From Desulfobacula sp. (GTDB lineage: Bacteria; Desulfobacterota; Desulfobacteria; Desulfobacterales; Desulfobacteraceae): a DNA stretch of 10,821 bases. The DNA is taken from NCBI GenBank assembly GCA_023139225.1, contig JAGLNZ010000173.1, positions 1-10,821 of the forward strand, written 5' to 3'. The position numbers and the translations under genes are program-made. Below the pieces are notes generated by a model, which saw nothing but the letters and a program-made list of their open reading frames with translations, did not search any database and was not told the origin of the DNA. Within the stretch, counting starts at the first letter, position 1. Each line of letters opens with the position of its first letter. Below are positions 7,422 through 10,821 of this stretch, piece by piece.

Positions 7422-8574
7422 GAAGCTTGGATAACTTATTTGAAATCACTTTCCCAAGGCGACGGGCACCCTCTGCCAGGATCTTATCGTCATAAAAAGC
7501 AAAGGAAAGGCGCATATAATTCTTTAATTCTTTTCTGTATGAAAAAAGGCTTCCAGGATGAAAATCTACATTTTGTTTTCGGGCGGCTTTCCTGAAAATA
7601 TTGGTGTCAATACCATCCGGGAACCGCACCCAAATAAAATATCCTCCCTCTGGAACCTTAAATACCGCCTGATCGGGCAGATATTCTCTCAGATAATCGC
7701 AAAAAATTTCAATCCTTTGACGGTAGACGGTTTTGAGTTTCTGTATATGGGTCGTTAAGAATCCAAGGTGAATAGCTGAATTTACAATTTCCGACGTGAA
7801 GGGATTGAACCCACCGCCGCTGGTCAGGAGTCCTGACCTGGTCATTTTTTTTACCAGTGCAGGGCTGGTATGCATCCATCCCAGCCTCAACCCCGGTGCC
7901 AAAATTTTTGAAAAGGAACCCAAACTAATTACGGGGCATATATTATTCCAGGTTCCCATGGAAGGCACTGAATCATTTGAATAATTAAGAAGTTGATAGA
8001 CCTCGTCGGCCACCACCAACAAGTTTTTTTGTGTACAAATTTTGACCAGTTCCTCTCGCCTTTTGAGAGACAAAGTGACACTGGCCGGATTGTGAAAAGT
8101 GGGAATGGTATACAGGAAGGCTGGGGTTAGTGTTTCTAACCTTTCTTTGAGAACATCTGTCACCAGTCCATTATCATCCACAGGTATACCGACCAGATTG
8201 AGCTTATGATCTGCAAATATTTTTAGAGCCAGAAAATAACTGGGCTCCTCAACCAGCACTGTATCTCCCGGATGGGCAAACAATGTACAGATAAAATCTA
8301 AGGCTTGAGAATTCCCGTTGGTGATCAACAATTGTTTGGGATCCACCCTGTTTGGGTATTGAGAGGTTAAAAACTCGGCCAGGGTTTCCCTGAAATTTGT
8401 ATTACCCTGCTCTTCTCCGTAGGCAAGCAAGGATCTGTCATCCCTGGATAGGGAATGGGCAGCAGCTTTTTCCATTTCTTTTGAGGGGAGTAAATGGCTG
8501 CTCGGCTGCCCTAATCCCAGGTGAATCATGTTGGAAGGGAGATCAACCTGAGGAAGGCCCTGATTAAAATCCAT
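7414..8574 (-). CDS. PLP-dependent class I/II aminotransferase (2-aminoadipate/aromatic type)
   Basis: A 386-residue cytosolic fold-type I aminotransferase that moves an amino group between an amino acid and a 2-oxo acid. The N-terminus reads MIHLGLGQPSSHLLP. The cofactor site shows PSYFLALKIF (Tyr113), TIPTFHNPASVTLS with Asn162, VVADEVYQLL with Asp190 and Tyr193, and the Schiff-base lysine Lys223 in SLGSFSKILAPGLRLGW. Arg355 in NYMRLSFAF is the expected substrate-carboxylate ligand. The TIPTFHNP pattern places it with the LysN/Aro8/MocR-catalytic group (COG1167), but here without a GntR helix-turn-helix. Substrate is not predictable. I chose the ATG at 8574, which has GGAGA seven bases upstream. 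The frame stays open to 8766, but that would overlap the preceding M23-like gene and add 64 unrelated residues. It starts 28 bases after the M23-like stop and is the last gene of the leftward operon. Confidence 0.92.
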   Translation of the reverse strand: MDFNQGLPQVDLPSNMIHLGLGQPSSHLLPSKEMEKAAAHSLSRDDRSLLAYGEEQGNTNFRETLAEFLTSQYPNRVDPKQLLITNGNSQALDFICTLFAHPGDTVLVEEPSYFLALKIFADHKLNLVGIPVDDNGLVTDVLKERLETLTPAFLYTIPTFHNPASVTLSLKRREELVKICTQKNLLVVADEVYQLLNYSNDSVPSMGTWNNICPVISLGSFSKILAPGLRLGWMHTSPALVKKMTRSGLLTSGGGFNPFTSEIVNSAIHLGFLTTHIQKLKTVYRQRIEIFCDYLREYLPDQAVFKVPEGGYFIWVRFPDGIDTNIFRKAARKQNVDFHPGSLFSYRKELKNYMRLSFAFYDDKILAEGARRLGKVISNKLSKLHG

Positions 8575-8602
8575 AACGTTTCTCCATTTTTTCGGCACCT
8601 GA

Positions 8603-9265
8603 TTAAATCCTAAACAGGGACAAAGGCGATGGGCAGAGCTCCTCCATTTGTGCAAGATCGCTTGCAGCACTATATCCTTTGGAAAGATACCCGTTTTCAA
8701 GACCCTTTTGAGTAATAACCTGAAGATGGGTATGATAAAACCAATTCCCATTTTCATGGAAATCACCGATATAGGAGAAGGCTTCTCCTGCGGTAAATTT
8801 TGTACCGACCGCAGGAAGCTTTTCTTTGTTTAAATGGCCGTAAAAGCTGTAAAAAGTTTCAAAATCAGGGCTTTCATGCATTAAAAGGACATGAGCACCA
8901 TAATTTCCCTCACCTGCTTCATATCCACTCTCCTTGACCCTGGCATCCAAAGGAGCGTGCAAGGGTGTGCCTAATGGAACAATGATATCAAGTCCCAGGT
9001 GATAAAACCGTTTTTCCTCAACCATCTGGGGGCAGGGGGACAGGAGTATTTCCCGGTTTTCAAGATAGGATGAAACACCCCATGTGTACCTGTCGTTCAT
9101 CATATTGTCCAAAAGTTGCTGAAACCCTTTCTGATCCCTGACATCAATAGTATCAAAAAGGGTAGACTGAACTGACATATCCACTTCCAGCGGATCACCT
9201 GTCAGGTTTTTGAAAATGGGTTGAATATCAATTTTTTTACTATATGCGATATAGGGGTATTTCAT
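8603..9265 (-). CDS. Leaderless M23 (LytM-fold) metallopeptidase-like protein
   Basis: A 220-residue protein with a C-terminal M23/LytM beta-barrel. The zinc-site motifs are complete: HLGLD with His89 and Asp93, YGHL with His144, and HTHLQV with His178 and His180. M23 enzymes normally cut peptidoglycan cross-links outside the cytoplasm. This one has no signal peptide or membrane segment, as the N-terminus MKYPYIAYSKK is polar, so it probably acts in the cytoplasm on another substrate. The segment HLGLDIIVPLGTPLHAPLD and the ending resemble, from memory, the M23 domain embedded in long class III aminotransferase/phosphotransferase fusion proteins. The fact that this gene sits directly before an aminotransferase gene fits that association. 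AGGAT precedes the ATG at a suitable distance. It begins 14 bases after the radical SAM stop, so the two are cotranscribed. Confidence 0.85.
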   Translation of the reverse strand: MKYPYIAYSKKIDIQPIFKNLTGDPLEVDMSVQSTLFDTIDVRDQKGFQQLLDNMMNDRYTWGVSSYLENREILLSPCPQMVEEKRFYHLGLDIIVPLGTPLHAPLDARVKESGYEAGEGNYGAHVLLMHESPDFETFYSFYGHLNKEKLPAVGTKFTAGEAFSYIGDFHENGNWFYHTHLQVITQKGLENGYLSKGYSAASDLAQMEELCPSPLSLFRI

Positions 9266-9279
9266 TATTCTATCCTGCC

Positions 9280-10821
9280 CTAAGAAATTGGAAAATTGTT
9301 TGTCTTTATGAGTCCCGGCACCTGAACCAGGGGAGAACCATCATCATCTGTAATAATACCAGTTGGAAACTCAAAATTTTTATCCAATCCTTTGTAATAT
9401 GACAAGTCATAGCATCCAAGCTTTATTTTTACCTGACCATTGTCATGAACAAATGATGAGGTTAAACCATAATCCACCTCGCCCAGAAGCGTTGAGATAA
9501 TATATCTGGGAATTTCCCTTCCTGATCCTTCTCTTCTCACTTTTGTAGCAATGTCAACAACATCATAGGAATCCACGGGGTGGTCACTGTTCCACTTTTG
9601 CTGAATGGGAAGCCCGGCAGCATAAATGTGATGGAATTCCATCCCTGATTTTCGTACGCTATACGCAAGGGAGTGTATGTGAACATCAGAATCATTGACC
9701 CCCCCTAAAAGTGCTGTATTGCAATAAACGGTTATTCCTTTGTTGTTCAGTCTTCTAACCAGTTTTTCATGAGCATTTGTTATTTCATCAGCCAGGATAA
9801 ACCATGTTTCGATTTCAAGCCTTAAAGGATTTACCACACAAAGATTGTTTAAATCTCCAAGGGTATTGATTACAGCCCTTGTATACGCTTTTGGCTGGAC
9901 ATTAAACTTCGGGCTGACCAGGCGGACAGCATTCACATGGGGAATCTCGCCAAGTTTTTTAATAAGCGGTTTTATATAAAACAGAGAATCGATTGCATCG
10001 ATTGAGGAGGATATGATTACATCGGTAATCCTGTCATCTGATCTGATGTAGTCAATTTGCTTATCTTTAGCCCGGGCATCAATCTCAACCCTTGTTTCAT
10101 GGAGTCGCAAAAGTTTTTCAAAACCTGAGTTCTCTCCAACATCTACAATGGACGGCCCTGTTTGTCTTTGGTTTACTAACACGGATTGAAGCATTTCAAT
10201 ATCATCTGAAGAGGCCCATTTTTTTTCTATCACTTCTCTTTTGGGTCTGGGTCCATGAAGAAGAGATTCATCCCCGATCTGTGCCAGATATTGAATATCA
10301 ATGGTGCCTTCATCATTCACCCTGATATTAGTGAGTTCATTGGCAAGGGGGGCAAAAGCTTTAAAATAATCCGGTGTATACGGGGTCCTGATCCAAACGA
10401 AATTCTCATTGTCTTTCACCTTTTCCACTGCCCATCCGCTGGTATACCAGTCCATTTTCCCAATGGGGGTTGCCGTGCAGATTCTCGGGATGACCCTGTC
10501 TGAAAGATGTGCTCGAAGGTGCTTGGCAATTCCCATTCCTTCAGACAGGGTACTCCAGTAAATACTGTTTCCATGGATGGGGCTGCAGGGGATATAAATA
10601 TAATGAAGCTCAGCACCGGCACCGCGCAAAAGGCTGAAAAGTCTCACAAGTTCAGGACCTTTGTCATTGCAGTCCTTCAAAAACGGCGTCTGGATATAAA
10701 CCGCAATCCCATTGTTAACAAGATCGGAGATAATATCAAGACTTTCAGGCGACACTTCATCCGGATGAATAAAATGGGTGGCCACTTCCATTCTTTTACC
10801 GCGCTGCTGGAGTTCAAAGTT
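9280..10821 (-). CDS. KamA-family (lysine 2,3-aminomutase-like) radical SAM protein with duplicated barrel, 5' end missing
   Basis: 513 residues are visible; the frame is still open at the right edge, so the true start lies outside. The first 160 or so residues are the C-terminal half of a lysine-2,3-aminomutase-like barrel: RMEVATHFIHPDEVSPESL, then IQTPFLKDCND, HYIYIPCSPIHGN and IPRICTATPIGKMDWYTSGW. A second, weaker copy follows from about visible residue 225: DYIRSDDRITDVIISSSIDA, RLEIETWFILADEIT, NTALLGGVND, HHIYAAGLPIQ and IPRYIISTLLGEVDYGLTSS. KamA relatives use a [4Fe-4S] cluster, S-adenosylmethionine and usually PLP to migrate amino groups. In the second copy the position of the CxxxCxxC motif reads as SGFEKLLR and the THFxHP histidines are gone, so it looks non-catalytic. 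Any catalytic motif would be in the first copy, off the window. It is followed closely by the M23-like and aminotransferase genes. Confidence 0.82.
   Translation of the reverse strand, partial: NFELQQRGKRMEVATHFIHPDEVSPESLDIISDLVNNGIAVYIQTPFLKDCNDKGPELVRLFSLLRGAGAELHYIYIPCSPIHGNSIYWSTLSEGMGIAKHLRAHLSDRVIPRICTATPIGKMDWYTSGWAVEKVKDNENFVWIRTPYTPDYFKAFAPLANELTNIRVNDEGTIDIQYLAQIGDESLLHGPRPKREVIEKKWASSDDIEMLQSVLVNQRQTGPSIVDVGENSGFEKLLRLHETRVEIDARAKDKQIDYIRSDDRITDVIISSSIDAIDSLFYIKPLIKKLGEIPHVNAVRLVSPKFNVQPKAYTRAVINTLGDLNNLCVVNPLRLEIETWFILADEITNAHEKLVRRLNNKGITVYCNTALLGGVNDSDVHIHSLAYSVRKSGMEFHHIYAAGLPIQQKWNSDHPVDSYDVVDIATKVRREGSGREIPRYIISTLLGEVDYGLTSSFVHDNGQVKIKLGCYDLSYYKGLDKNFEFPTGIITDDDGSPLVQVPGLIKTNNFPIS

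Noticed and set aside
8575..8766. Extended N-terminus of the aminotransferase
   Set aside because: The extra residues are antisense-like sequence over the M23-like gene, do not resemble the family, and a good ribosome binding site precedes the internal ATG at 8574.

Overview
The window looks like chromosomal DNA from a Gram-negative, anaerobic-type bacterium. The style of the signalling proteins, the KamA-like radical SAM protein and a DUF3795-type gene start suggest a sulfate-reducing Desulfobacterota such as Desulfobacterales. That placement is inferred from protein character and a moderately AT-leaning composition, not from a marker gene. No rRNA, tRNA, CRISPR array or complete mobile element is visible.

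Left part (1-2700). The first 17 codons of a leftward gene, probably DUF3795, run off the left edge. Divergent from it is a GlxA-type AraC regulator with an amidase-like domain (180-1166, +). Convergent with the regulator is a curA-type NADPH-dependent enone/curcumin reductase (1222-2259, -) that closely resembles enterobacterial CurA. About 450 bases without an intact gene follow. They hold a possible decayed winged-helix regulator on the minus strand and a candidate promoter for the next operon.

Centre (2628-7221, +). Three genes form a signalling operon. They are a receiver-GGDEF diguanylate cyclase, a stand-alone FIST sensor protein, and a soluble hybrid histidine kinase with coiled coil, HisKA, HATPase, two receivers and an HPt domain. 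The kinase has no recognisable sensor domain of its own and its start lies 3 bases after the FIST stop, so FIST is the likely input and the cyclase a likely output. The arrangement resembles NosP/NahK nitric-oxide signalling controlling cyclic-di-GMP.

Right part (7227-10821, -). A tyrosine-integrase fragment sits in the convergent gap. Next to it is a leftward three-gene operon, in transcription order: a KamA/lysine-2,3-aminomutase-like radical SAM protein (5' end off the right edge), a leaderless M23/LytM-fold protein, and a class I/II PLP aminotransferase. The radical SAM protein is an internal tandem duplication whose second barrel has lost the iron-sulfur cysteines. This cluster is the best candidate in the window for an undescribed amino-acid or peptide-modifying pathway.
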